From an uncultured Desulfovibrio sp. (GTDB taxonomy: Bacteria > Desulfobacterota > Desulfovibrionia > Desulfovibrionales > Desulfovibrionaceae), in contig NZ_CALUWO010000002.1 of NCBI RefSeq assembly GCF_944324505.1, positions 124,001-188,000 on the forward strand: DNA of 64,000 nt, written 5' to 3'. Positions 1 through 6,740 of the stretch are shown here, piece by piece (the stretch's first letter is position 1; each line of letters begins with the position of its first letter). The position numbers and the translations under genes are program-made. Under the pieces are notes generated by a model. The model worked only from the letters and a program-made list of their open reading frames with translations. It ran no database searches and was not told the DNA's origin.

Positions 1-2
1 AT

Positions 3-956
3 TCCGGCAAAAGCGAAGTGTTCGCCCTGCAGGGCATTGACCTTGCCATCAACAAAGGGGACATTTTCGGCATCATCGGCCAGAGCGGTGCGGGCAAGTC
101 CACCCTTGTGCGCTGCATCAACCTGCTGGAACGCCCCACGGGCGGCAGCGTCTTTTTTGAGGGCAGGGACCTCTGCCGCCAGTCCGATGCCGAGCTGCGC
201 GAGGCCCGGCGCTCCATGGGCATGATCTTCCAGCAGTTCAACCTGCTCATGCAGCGTACCGCTCTGCAGAACGTCTGCTTTCCCCTGGAACTCATCGGCA
301 CGCCCCGCGCCCAGGCCGTACAGCGCGCCGAGGAACTGCTGGACCTGGTGGGCCTGGCCAACCGCATGCAGTCCTACCCCTCGCAGCTTTCCGGCGGCCA
401 GAAGCAGCGCGTGGCCATTGCCCGCGCCCTGGCCACCAATCCGCGCGTCCTGCTCTGCGACGAGGCCACCTCGGCCCTGGACCCGGCCACCACCGATTCC
501 ATCCTCGCGCTCATCCGCGACATCAATACGCGCTTCGGCATCACGGCGGTGATCATTACCCACGAGATGAGCGTCATCGAAAAGATATGCAGCCATGTGG
601 CCATCATCAGCCGGGGCAAGATTGTGGAACAGGGCAATGTGGAAGAAGTCTTCTTCCATCCCCGCACCGAGGATGCCCGCCGCCTGGTGCTGCCCGAAGC
701 CCTGCAAAACCTGCCGCAGCCTCACCTGTACCGCCTCATCTTCAACGGGCGCTCCTCCTTTGAGCCGGTCATTGCCAATATGGTGCTGGAATGCGGCTGC
801 CCCGTGAACATCATGTACGCCGACACCCGCGACATCAACGGCGTGGCCTTCGGGCAGATGGTGCTACAGCTCCCTGAGCGCGCCGCCTCGCGCGAGCGCA
901 TCATGGCCTTTGCCCGCGCGCACCACATCATGCTGGAGGAAATGAAGAATGATTGA
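3..956 (+). CDS. metN: MetN, methionine ABC transporter ATPase (5' end missing)
   Basis: Cytoplasmic ATPase that powers uptake of methionine through MetI, fed by MetQ. The frame is open to the left edge of the window, so the true start lies outside; 317 residues are visible. Walker A (GQSGAGKST), the Q-loop region, the ABC signature (LSGGQKQ), Walker B with its Glu (LLCDEATSALD) and the switch His (ITHEMS) appear in order. The last ~80 residues form the NIL-type regulatory domain found on MetN proteins. The stop overlaps the metI start by 8 bases, so the genes are translationally coupled. NIL domain plus metI/metQ context makes the methionine assignment strong. Confidence 0.95.
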   Translation, partial: SGKSEVFALQGIDLAINKGDIFGIIGQSGAGKSTLVRCINLLERPTGGSVFFEGRDLCRQSDAELREARRSMGMIFQQFNLLMQRTALQNVCFPLELIGTPRAQAVQRAEELLDLVGLANRMQSYPSQLSGGQKQRVAIARALATNPRVLLCDEATSALDPATTDSILALIRDINTRFGITAVIITHEMSVIEKICSHVAIISRGKIVEQGNVEEVFFHPRTEDARRLVLPEALQNLPQPHLYRLIFNGRSSFEPVIANMVLECGCPVNIMYADTRDINGVAFGQMVLQLPERAASRERIMAFARAHHIMLEEMKND

Positions 957-1611
957 TCAGGCAACGGCACTGATGCTGCTGGAAGGGGTGTGGGACACGC
1001 TCTACATGACCGTGGTGGCCACCTTCTTTTCCTATGTCTTTGGCATGGTCATGGGGGTGGTGCTTGTCATCTGCCGCCGGGACGGCATCCGGCCCAATGC
1101 GCTGGTCTACGGGGTGCTGGACGTGGTGGTGAATCTGACGCGCTCCTTCCCCTTCCTCATTCTCATGATTGCGGTCATTCCCTTTACCCGCTTTCTTGTG
1201 GGCACCACCATCGGCAACAATGCCACCGTGGTGCCGCTGGTGCTGGCCGCTGCGCCCTTTGTGGCCCGTCTTGTGGAATCCTCCCTGATGGAAGTGGACC
1301 GCGGCGTGGTGGAAGCCGCCCAGAGCATGGGCGCCACCACCTGGCAGATCATCGTCAAGGTGCTGCTGCCCGAGGCTCTGCCCTCACTCATCAACGGCAG
1401 CGCGGTATCGGCCATCACCATTCTGGGCTACTCGGCCATGTCCGGCGCCGTGGGTGGCGGCGGTCTGGGCAAGCTGGCCATCATGTACGGCTACAACCGC
1501 TATCAGACCGACATCATGGTCATGACCGTGGTGCTGCTTATCATCATCGTGCAGGCCTTCCAGAGCTTCGGCAACTGGGCCACCCGCCGCAGCGACAAGC
1601 GCGGCTCCTAG
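949..1611 (+). CDS. metI: MetI, methionine ABC transporter permease
   Basis: Inner-membrane permease of the methionine importer, 220 residues with about five hydrophobic helices. The EAA-type loop that contacts MetN is visible (EAAQSMGATTWQ...LLPEALPSL). Its ATG lies inside the end of metN (8-base overlap) and metQ follows 72 bases downstream. The length is normal for the family. Confidence 0.94.
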   Translation: MIDQATALMLLEGVWDTLYMTVVATFFSYVFGMVMGVVLVICRRDGIRPNALVYGVLDVVVNLTRSFPFLILMIAVIPFTRFLVGTTIGNNATVVPLVLAAAPFVARLVESSLMEVDRGVVEAAQSMGATTWQIIVKVLLPEALPSLINGSAVSAITILGYSAMSGAVGGGGLGKLAIMYGYNRYQTDIMVMTVVLLIIIVQAFQSFGNWATRRSDKRGS

Positions 1612-1683
1612 CTGCCGGAGGTTCTTCCGCCGTCTGCCGTCCGCGCCCTCCTGGCGTCAACCTCTTACCCAAGGATCGTTCCC

Positions 1684-2487
1684 ATGAAAAAACTGCTTCT
1701 GGCCTGCGCCGCCCTGCTCGGTTCCGTTTCTCTGGCCGTTTCCGCCCATGCCGGCGGCACCATTGTGGTGGGGGCCTCTCCCACGCCGCATGCCGAAATC
1801 CTGGCCGAAGCCGCCAAGCTGCTCAAGCCGCAGGGCTATACCCTGAAAATCGTGGAATATTCCGACTATGTGCAGCCCAATGTGGCCCTGGACAGCAAGG
1901 AACTGGATGCCAACTACTTCCAGCACAAGCCCTACCTGGACGACTTCAATGCCCAGAAGGGCACCAAGCTGGTCTCCCTCGGCCCCGTGCATTACGAACC
2001 CTTCGGTATCTATGCCGGCAAGGCCAAGAGCCTCAAGGACCTGAAGAAGGGGTCCCTCGTGGCCGTGCCCAATGACGCCACCAACGAAGGCCGCGCCCTG
2101 CTGCTCATGGAAGCCACGGGCCTCATCAAGCTGAAGGAAAATGCCGGCCTGGCCGCCACCGTGCGCGACATTGCCGAAAATCCCCTGGGCCTCAAGATCG
2201 AGGAAATCGAGGCTGCCCAGCTGGTGCGCTCCCTGCCCGACGTTGACGTGGCCATCATCAACGGCAACTACGCCATCCTCGGCGGCCTGAAGGTGGCCGA
2301 TGCCCTGGCCGTGGAATCCGCCGACTCCCTGGCCGCTTCCACCTACGCCAATATCCTGGCCATCCGCGCCGGTGACGAAAAGCGCCCTGACCTCCAGGCC
2401 CTGTACTCCGCCCTGGTGAGCAGCGAAGCCGCCGCCTTCATGAAGCAGAAGTACGCCGGCGCCGTGCTGCCCTCCGTGGCCAAGTAA
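1684..2487 (+). CDS. metQ: MetQ, methionine-binding protein (NlpA family)
   Basis: Substrate-binding protein of the MetNIQ importer, 267 residues. The mature part opens with the NlpA-family features GASPTPHAEIL and the DANYFQHKPYL segment of the ligand site. The N-terminus is a Sec signal peptide ending AHA-GG, so signal peptidase I cleavage after residue ~23 is likely. The only early Cys (residue 8) lies inside the hydrophobic core and no lipobox is seen at the cleavage site, unlike the lipoprotein form common in this family. A start further upstream was not needed because KK plus a hydrophobic core follows the ATG directly. A terminator follows 20 bases downstream. Confidence 0.93.
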   Translation: MKKLLLACAALLGSVSLAVSAHAGGTIVVGASPTPHAEILAEAAKLLKPQGYTLKIVEYSDYVQPNVALDSKELDANYFQHKPYLDDFNAQKGTKLVSLGPVHYEPFGIYAGKAKSLKDLKKGSLVAVPNDATNEGRALLLMEATGLIKLKENAGLAATVRDIAENPLGLKIEEIEAAQLVRSLPDVDVAIINGNYAILGGLKVADALAVESADSLAASTYANILAIRAGDEKRPDLQALYSALVSSEAAAFMKQKYAGAVLPSVAK

Positions 2488-2507
2488 GGCATCCCGCCCG
2501 CTGACAA

Positions 2508-2537
2508 CAAAAGGCCCGCCTTCCGGCGGGCCTTTTC
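2508..2537 (+). terminator. Intrinsic terminator after metNIQ
   Basis: Stem AAAGGCCCGCC / GGCGGGCCTTT with a TTCC loop, followed by a short T run. It ends the metNIQ transcript; the next gene is convergent. Confidence 0.88.
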
Positions 2538-2593
2538 GTTTGCGTATGCGCGATCACTGCACGAGCGGACGGCAGGCTATGCCAGCACGCAAC

Positions 2594-2881
2594 CTACAGT
2601 TCCGGCGGGGGAAGCGTCTGCCCGTCCTGCACGGCATCCAGCCAGGTGGCCAGGGTCACGCCCATGTCCACCAGTCTGTCCCGGCCAATGCGACCGCTTT
2701 CGTAACAGAGCAGCACGGAGCCGCTCAGGGGATTGATGTCCACACTGCGCACACCGGGCACGGCCAGTATCTGCTGGCGGGTCTGCCGGGCCACGGCCTC
2801 CTGTTGCAGAGCAGGATGGCGCAGGCGGACCCTGCCGGGCAGAAAGCTGCGCACATAGCGAAGAAAGGATGCCGTTTCCAT
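2594..2881 (-). CDS. Small HMA-like protein, possible ferrosome protein FezC
   Basis: 95-residue soluble protein. The segment PGRVRLR, a helix, then VPGVRSVDINPLSGSVLLCYE follows the beta-alpha-beta pattern of an HMA2-type heavy-metal-associated fold, but there is no CxxC metal site. The first residues of the neighbouring ATPase carry a similar pattern (GRMRVR). The ATG shares its A with the stop codon of the ATPase (TGATG), so the two are translationally coupled. In Desulfovibrio magneticus the ferrosome operon has three genes around a P1B-6 ATPase; I infer from position and fold that this is the small partner of that set. The metal-binding role is unproven. Confidence 0.7.
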   Translation of the reverse strand: METASFLRYVRSFLPGRVRLRHPALQQEAVARQTRQQILAVPGVRSVDINPLSGSVLLCYESGRIGRDRLVDMGVTLATWLDAVQDGQTLPPPEL

Positions 2882-5046
2882 CAGCAGACCTCCCCGAGGA
2901 CGGGCAGCCCTTCCCCGGTATCCGCGGCTGCCGGACCGGACGGCAGATGCGGGCGCATGGCATTAAGGGTGATGCCCAGGGTCGTCAGATTGTGCAGCAG
3001 GGCGGAGGCGCCGGGCGCCAGTACCATGGTCAGGCCGCCGAGCAGAAACAGGCTGTTGAGCACCATGGCGCTCACAAAGTTGGTGTGGATGCGGCGCAAT
3101 GTGGCCCGGCCCAGCTGCCTGGCCAGCAACAGCCCTTCCAGATCAGGCCGCGTCAACAGCACGTTGGCCACCTCGCGGGCCAGGTCCGCCCCGTCACACA
3201 TGGCCACGCCCACATGAGCCGCCGACAGGGCCGGCGCATCATTGATGCCGTCCCCCACCATGAGCACGCGGCAGCCCCGGGCATTGAGGTCGTCGATGAC
3301 GGCGGCCTTGTCCGTGGGCAGCACCTGGGCACGGTATTCCTCGATGCCCAGCCGGGCGGCCACGGCCCGGGCGGTGCGCTCGTCATCGCCGGTAAGCATG
3401 CACAGGCGTGTTATGCCCTGCTGCCGCAGTGCCTCCAGCACGGCCGGCGCCTCGGGACGAAGGGGGTCCTCCACGGCCAGCAGCCCGGCAATGCTGCCGT
3501 CCACGGCCAGATAGAGCAAAGACCGGCCCAGACGCGCCTGTGTCTCCATGACAGGCAGCATGACATCAAGGTTCACACCCTCGTCATGTTCGATGTAATG
3601 GCGGCTGCCCACCCGCACCTTACGGCCGTGCAGGGACGAGGCCACCCCGTGGGCCACCACATATTCCACCTGGGCATGTTCTTCCTCATGGCGCAGGCCC
3701 TCTTCCCGGGCACGCCGCACCACGGCACGGGCCACGGGATGCGGAAAGTGCTCTTCCAGGCAGGCGGCCAGACGCAGCACCTCGTCGCGCACATGGCCGG
3801 GAGCGGCAAAGACCTCCGCCACACGCGGCGTGGCACTGGTCAGTGTCCCGGTCTTGTCAAAGACCACGGTATCCACCTCGGACAGCGCCTCGAGATAGCG
3901 CCCGCCCTTGATGACCACCCCGTGCCGCGCCCCCTCGCGCATGGCTGCCAGCACCGCCAGCGGCGTGGCCAGGCGCAGGGCGCAGGCATAGTCCACCAGC
4001 AGCACCGCCGCTGCCCGGCGGGCATCGCGCGTCAGCAGCCAGACCAGCGCGGCCAGGGCAAAGGTAAAGGGCACGGCCATGTCCGCAAGACGTTCATAGC
4101 GCCCCTGGATGCCGGCCTTGAGGGCCTCGGATTCCTCGATGAAGCGCACCACCTGCCGCAGGCGCGTGCCGTCCCCCACCTGCACGGCCCGGATGACCAG
4201 ACGCCCCTGCTCCACCACCGTGCCGGCATAGACCGAGGCCCCCGCGCTGCGGGGCACGCCCAGCGGCTCGCCGGTCATGGAGGACTGATTGACCACAGCC
4301 TCGCCCTCCACCACCACGCCGTCCACCGGAATGCTGCCGCCGTCGCGCACCACCACGCAGTCTCCCGGCACAATGTCCGCCAGTGGCACGGCCTGCTCCA
4401 CGCCCTTTTCCAGCCGCCACACACTGTCCACCGTCAGGGCCAGACTCTGCGCCAGGCTGTCCAGGGAATGGCGCCGTGTCCAGTATTCCAGGGTTTCGCC
4501 CAGCCCCAGCAGCAGGGTCAGGGTGGTGACGGTACGAAAATCACGCCGCAGCAGGGAAACGCCTATGGCCGCCGCATCCAGCACCTCCACCGAGCAGCGC
4601 CCCTGCGCAAGAGCGGCAAGGCCCTTGCGCACATAGGGCAGGGCATGCAGCACGCAGCTCAGCGTGCGCAGCAGCACAGGCAGGAACGGCCGCACAAGGA
4701 AGAAGCGCAGCAGCGGTCCCATGGCGCCGGGGGGCGGCGCTTCCTCCGCCAGTCCTTCGCGGCGTGCCCCGTGCGGTGCGCCGCACGGCAGGGGGGCGCT
4801 TGTGCCCGCCTCCGCTGCCCGGCTGCGGGCGGCCAGGCAGCACAACGCCCTGCGGCGCATGGCCGGGTCATCATAGAAAAACAGCAGACTTCCCACCCGT
4901 GGACTGACGTGCTGCACATGCAGGCCGGCCGCAGCAAGGGCGCTGCCGATCTCCTGTGCCTCGGCTGCCGAAAGCGGACGGGAAGCGCGCACGCGCATTC
5001 TGCCCCCTGTGGTGCCGGACAGTTCGTGGACAATGAAAAAACGCAT
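2881..5046 (-). CDS. fezB: P-type metal ATPase of P1B-6 type, likely ferrosome protein FezB
   Basis: 721-residue membrane ATPase. Residues 1-60 are an HMA2-like domain without CxxC. The actuator motif is TGE (258-260), the phosphorylated Asp is D397 in DKTGT, the nucleotide domain has an HP dipeptide near 436, and the hinge is TGDD (552-555) and GDGINDAP (598-605). The transmembrane metal motif of most P1B pumps (CPC, SPC, CPH) is absent; in its place stands DYACALRLATP (352-362). Such non-CPx motifs are known in the P1B-6 group, which includes FezB, the pump that loads iron into ferrosome organelles. It lies between a small HMA-like gene and a small membrane-anchored gene, with feoA upstream. 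Iron as substrate is inferred from class and context. Confidence 0.8.
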   Translation of the reverse strand: MRFFIVHELSGTTGGRMRVRASRPLSAAEAQEIGSALAAAGLHVQHVSPRVGSLLFFYDDPAMRRRALCCLAARSRAAEAGTSAPLPCGAPHGARREGLAEEAPPPGAMGPLLRFFLVRPFLPVLLRTLSCVLHALPYVRKGLAALAQGRCSVEVLDAAAIGVSLLRRDFRTVTTLTLLLGLGETLEYWTRRHSLDSLAQSLALTVDSVWRLEKGVEQAVPLADIVPGDCVVVRDGGSIPVDGVVVEGEAVVNQSSMTGEPLGVPRSAGASVYAGTVVEQGRLVIRAVQVGDGTRLRQVVRFIEESEALKAGIQGRYERLADMAVPFTFALAALVWLLTRDARRAAAVLLVDYACALRLATPLAVLAAMREGARHGVVIKGGRYLEALSEVDTVVFDKTGTLTSATPRVAEVFAAPGHVRDEVLRLAACLEEHFPHPVARAVVRRAREEGLRHEEEHAQVEYVVAHGVASSLHGRKVRVGSRHYIEHDEGVNLDVMLPVMETQARLGRSLLYLAVDGSIAGLLAVEDPLRPEAPAVLEALRQQGITRLCMLTGDDERTARAVAARLGIEEYRAQVLPTDKAAVIDDLNARGCRVLMVGDGINDAPALSAAHVGVAMCDGADLAREVANVLLTRPDLEGLLLARQLGRATLRRIHTNFVSAMVLNSLFLLGGLTMVLAPGASALLHNLTTLGITLNAMRPHLPSGPAAADTGEGLPVLGEVC

Positions 5047-5061
5047 GCGCGCCGACCTCCG

Positions 5062-5310
5062 CTAGGCGTCCGCCTGCTGCGAGGCCTTCCGTTCATCGGA
5101 CCGGGCGCGCGCCTCGGCGGCCAGGTCCTGCACATCTTCCCGCACGGATTCCACCTTCTGCAGCAGGGCGTCCTTCACGTCCATGCCGCGGCTGATAAGG
5201 TCCGTGGCCAGCGGCTTGAGGTCCACCTTGCCACGGCTCACTGCCGTAGCGCCGATGGCGCCCAGCACCAGGCCGCCCAGAAAAACCAGGCCGTACTTCA
5301 TTGCTTCCAT
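5062..5310 (-). CDS. Small membrane-anchored protein, DUF6110-like, possible FezA
   Basis: 82 residues: one hydrophobic segment near the N-terminus (YGLVFLGGLVLGAIGATAV) followed by a charged, helical, Ala/Glu/Arg-rich tail likely in the cytoplasm. The start chosen is the ATG at 5310, which sits 8 bases after a strong AAGGAGG; an ATG at 5316 is only 2 bases from that site, and one at 5346 has none. The ATPase gene follows 15 bases downstream. It resembles the small membrane proteins (DUF6110 type, from memory) that accompany P1B-6 ATPases. Assignment as FezA rests on position and topology only. Confidence 0.65.
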   Translation of the reverse strand: MEAMKYGLVFLGGLVLGAIGATAVSRGKVDLKPLATDLISRGMDVKDALLQKVESVREDVQDLAAEARARSDERKASQQADA

Positions 5311-5665
5311 GTCCATTTCCTCCTTGTGATGATGCCGCACCGCCACAGGCGGCAGGCACGGCTTCGGCTGGGCTGCCGGGCACCTCGGCCAGCCGCCGAA
5401 CGATGCAGGACGCCCTGTTCACCGGAAAAAGGGCGCACGAAAAGACCCACGTGCCTTCATGCAAAAGGCACATGCCGGAAAGGGTTTTCAACGCACGGGG
5501 AACGAAAGCGGCGCGCGAGCCGCGCCGTTGTGTCGTCAGACTGCCTGGGACGCTGTGCGAAATACCGTGCCGCTGTCCTGCCGCACGGCATGCCCCGCTC
5601 CGGGTCTGCCGGGCATCACCTGCCGCGACAGGACCGGACCAGGCCGCAACGCCTCCGGGAAGCTG
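5311..5665. other. 355-base spacer between feoA and the fez-like operon
   Basis: No credible gene. It must carry the promoter of the fez-like operon, but no clear -35/-10 pair stands out. Two stem-loops are visible: GGCGCG-N5-CGCGCC at 5510-5526, followed on the minus strand by a T-rich stretch, and GTGCCTT-N7-AAGGCAC at 5451-5471. The first may end the feoA transcript. Confidence 0.5.
5502..5526 (-). terminator. Possible terminator after feoA
   Basis: Stem GGCGCG / CGCGCC with a 5-base loop, followed on the minus strand by GCTTTCGTT. The T run is broken, so termination may be partial. Confidence 0.4.
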
Positions 5666-5902
5666 CTAGGATACGTCGATGCGGATATGGTCCGCCTCGC
5701 TGTTGCGCAGGGTAACCGTTACCCCGGAAATGCGCAGGGCCACAGGATCCTTGAGCGGCGCCCTGCCTACCACGGACACGGTGGCGCCGGGAATCAGGCC
5801 CATATCGCGAATGCGGCGGCCCATTTCTCCCAGAGCCTCAACGGCGGCGATTTTGCCCTGCTGGCCCACGGCCATCTGACGCAGACTGATGACATTGCTC
5901 AT
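5666..5902 (-). CDS. feoA: FeoA-family ferrous iron transport protein
   Basis: 78-residue SH3-like protein of the FeoA family. Typical features are IRDMGLIPGATVSVVGRAPLKDPVALRI and a C-terminal TVTLRNSEADHI. FeoA binds the cytoplasmic side of the iron importer FeoB or acts as a stand-alone adaptor; no feoB is in the window. The ATG at 5902 follows AAGGAG at good spacing, while the longer reading frame upstream (TTG at 6010) runs into promoter sequence. It lies upstream of the fez-like genes on the same strand, separated by 355 bases. Confidence 0.9.
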   Translation of the reverse strand: MSNVISLRQMAVGQQGKIAAVEALGEMGRRIRDMGLIPGATVSVVGRAPLKDPVALRISGVTVTLRNSEADHIRIDVS

Positions 5903-6013
5903 GGAAAGCTCCTTGTTTGGTCTCGCCCGCCTGTTCCGGTACGCCATGGCGCTGTGTACGCCACAGGGGCAGGTGAACGCGTACCGGAACAGCAAAAAAC
6001 GGGCTTGCAAAGA

Positions 6014-6042
6014 ACTCTGACCTACTTTAGGGTGAACGTCAA
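6014..6042 (-). promoter_or_regulatory. Candidate feoA promoter with internal dyad
   Basis: On the minus strand TTGACG (-35) is followed after 17 bases by CAGAGT (weak -10). The spacer holds the near-dyad ACCCTA-aag-TAGGT. A weak -10 with a dyad in the spacer is compatible with activator control, for example a MerR-type regulator; this is inference. Confidence 0.4.
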
Positions 6043-6046
6043 GAGA

Positions 6047-6072
6047 AATAGAATGCGAAATTCAATTCTATT
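6047..6072. promoter_or_regulatory. Inverted repeat between feoA and divergent gene, likely operator
   Basis: Perfect 8-bp arms AATAGAAT and ATTCTATT separated by 10 bases, in a short AT-rich patch just upstream of the feoA -35 and 29 bases before the divergent ORF. The position suits a shared operator, possibly for an iron regulator. It is not a clean Fur consensus. Confidence 0.5.
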
Positions 6073-6100
6073 TTTTATTTTCGTTAAAAACGAGGATGTT

Positions 6101-6307
6101 ATGAAAAACAGTCAGCAAAATTTGGCAAAAACTCTCCCCGTTCGTCCCCTGTGGAACCGCAAGACGGCCCTGCGCGTCATGCTGGGGACACTGGGTATTT
6201 CCGTGCTGCTGGGGGCGGCCGGAAAAAGCCGGGCACACGTGGCCACGGGCCTGCTGTTCGGCACCCTGCTGGCAGATCATGTCTGGACCCGGCGCAAGGC
6301 CCTCTGA
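6101..6307 (+). CDS. Small membrane protein, unknown function
   Basis: 68 residues with two hydrophobic stretches (LGTLGISVLLGAAG and HVATGLLFGTLLADHVW) and basic ends. ATG at 6101 follows GAGG with a 5-base spacer. The segment HVATG...DHVW resembles the two-helix His-containing pieces of small cytochrome-b-like proteins, but this is weak. Divergent from feoA and the fez-like genes, and followed after 3 bases by another small membrane-protein gene; a link to metal handling is inferred from position only. Confidence 0.6.
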   Translation: MKNSQQNLAKTLPVRPLWNRKTALRVMLGTLGISVLLGAAGKSRAHVATGLLFGTLLADHVWTRRKAL

Positions 6308-6310
6308 GCC

Positions 6311-6625
6311 ATGCCGGCAAAGGCATCCCCGCTCCTCTCCTCCCGCTGGATGCGTCGCCTGGGTCTGGCCCTGCTGCTGGCCCTGAGCCTGGGCACAGCG
6401 GCCCTGCTGCTGGCGCATCTTGTGGTCAGCCTGATGCTGGCTCTGGCCCTGCTGCTGTTTGCGGCAGGCGTCACCGCCCTGTGGCTGCCGCATGAGGGCA
6501 AGGCCCTCCTGGGCACCCTGGGCAGCCAGCTGGAGACGCCCCGGCAGGATGCGGGTCCGGCAGCCCCTGCCGGGACGGCCCGGCATTCCCGCAGCGCAGA
6601 CGCCGGCGCATGCCGCCCGGCATAA
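6311..6625 (+). CDS. Small two-helix membrane protein, unknown function
   Basis: 104 residues: a basic start, two adjacent hydrophobic helices spanning roughly residues 17-60 (LALLLALSLGTAALLLAHLVVS, split by little polar sequence), and a polar Ala/Pro-rich tail. It begins 3 bases after the stop of the upstream small gene and was probably acquired or kept with it as a pair. I do not recognise a family. Confidence 0.5.
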   Translation: MPAKASPLLSSRWMRRLGLALLLALSLGTAALLLAHLVVSLMLALALLLFAAGVTALWLPHEGKALLGTLGSQLETPRQDAGPAAPAGTARHSRSADAGACRPA

Positions 6626-6740
6626 CGGAACGGACATGCCCCGCGCAGGACATGTCCGTTCCTCACACCTGCACAGCAGGGGCCTGCCGCACGGTATGGC
6701 GGCGTGCGGCAGGCCGGCGGTCGCGGTGGCTGGCGCGAAC

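Noticed and set aside
2869-5715. 948-codon open frame on the plus strand opposite the ATPase
   Set aside because: Antisense frame in GC-rich coding DNA; His/Gln/Arg-rich with no domain, while the minus strand encodes a complete P-type ATPase.
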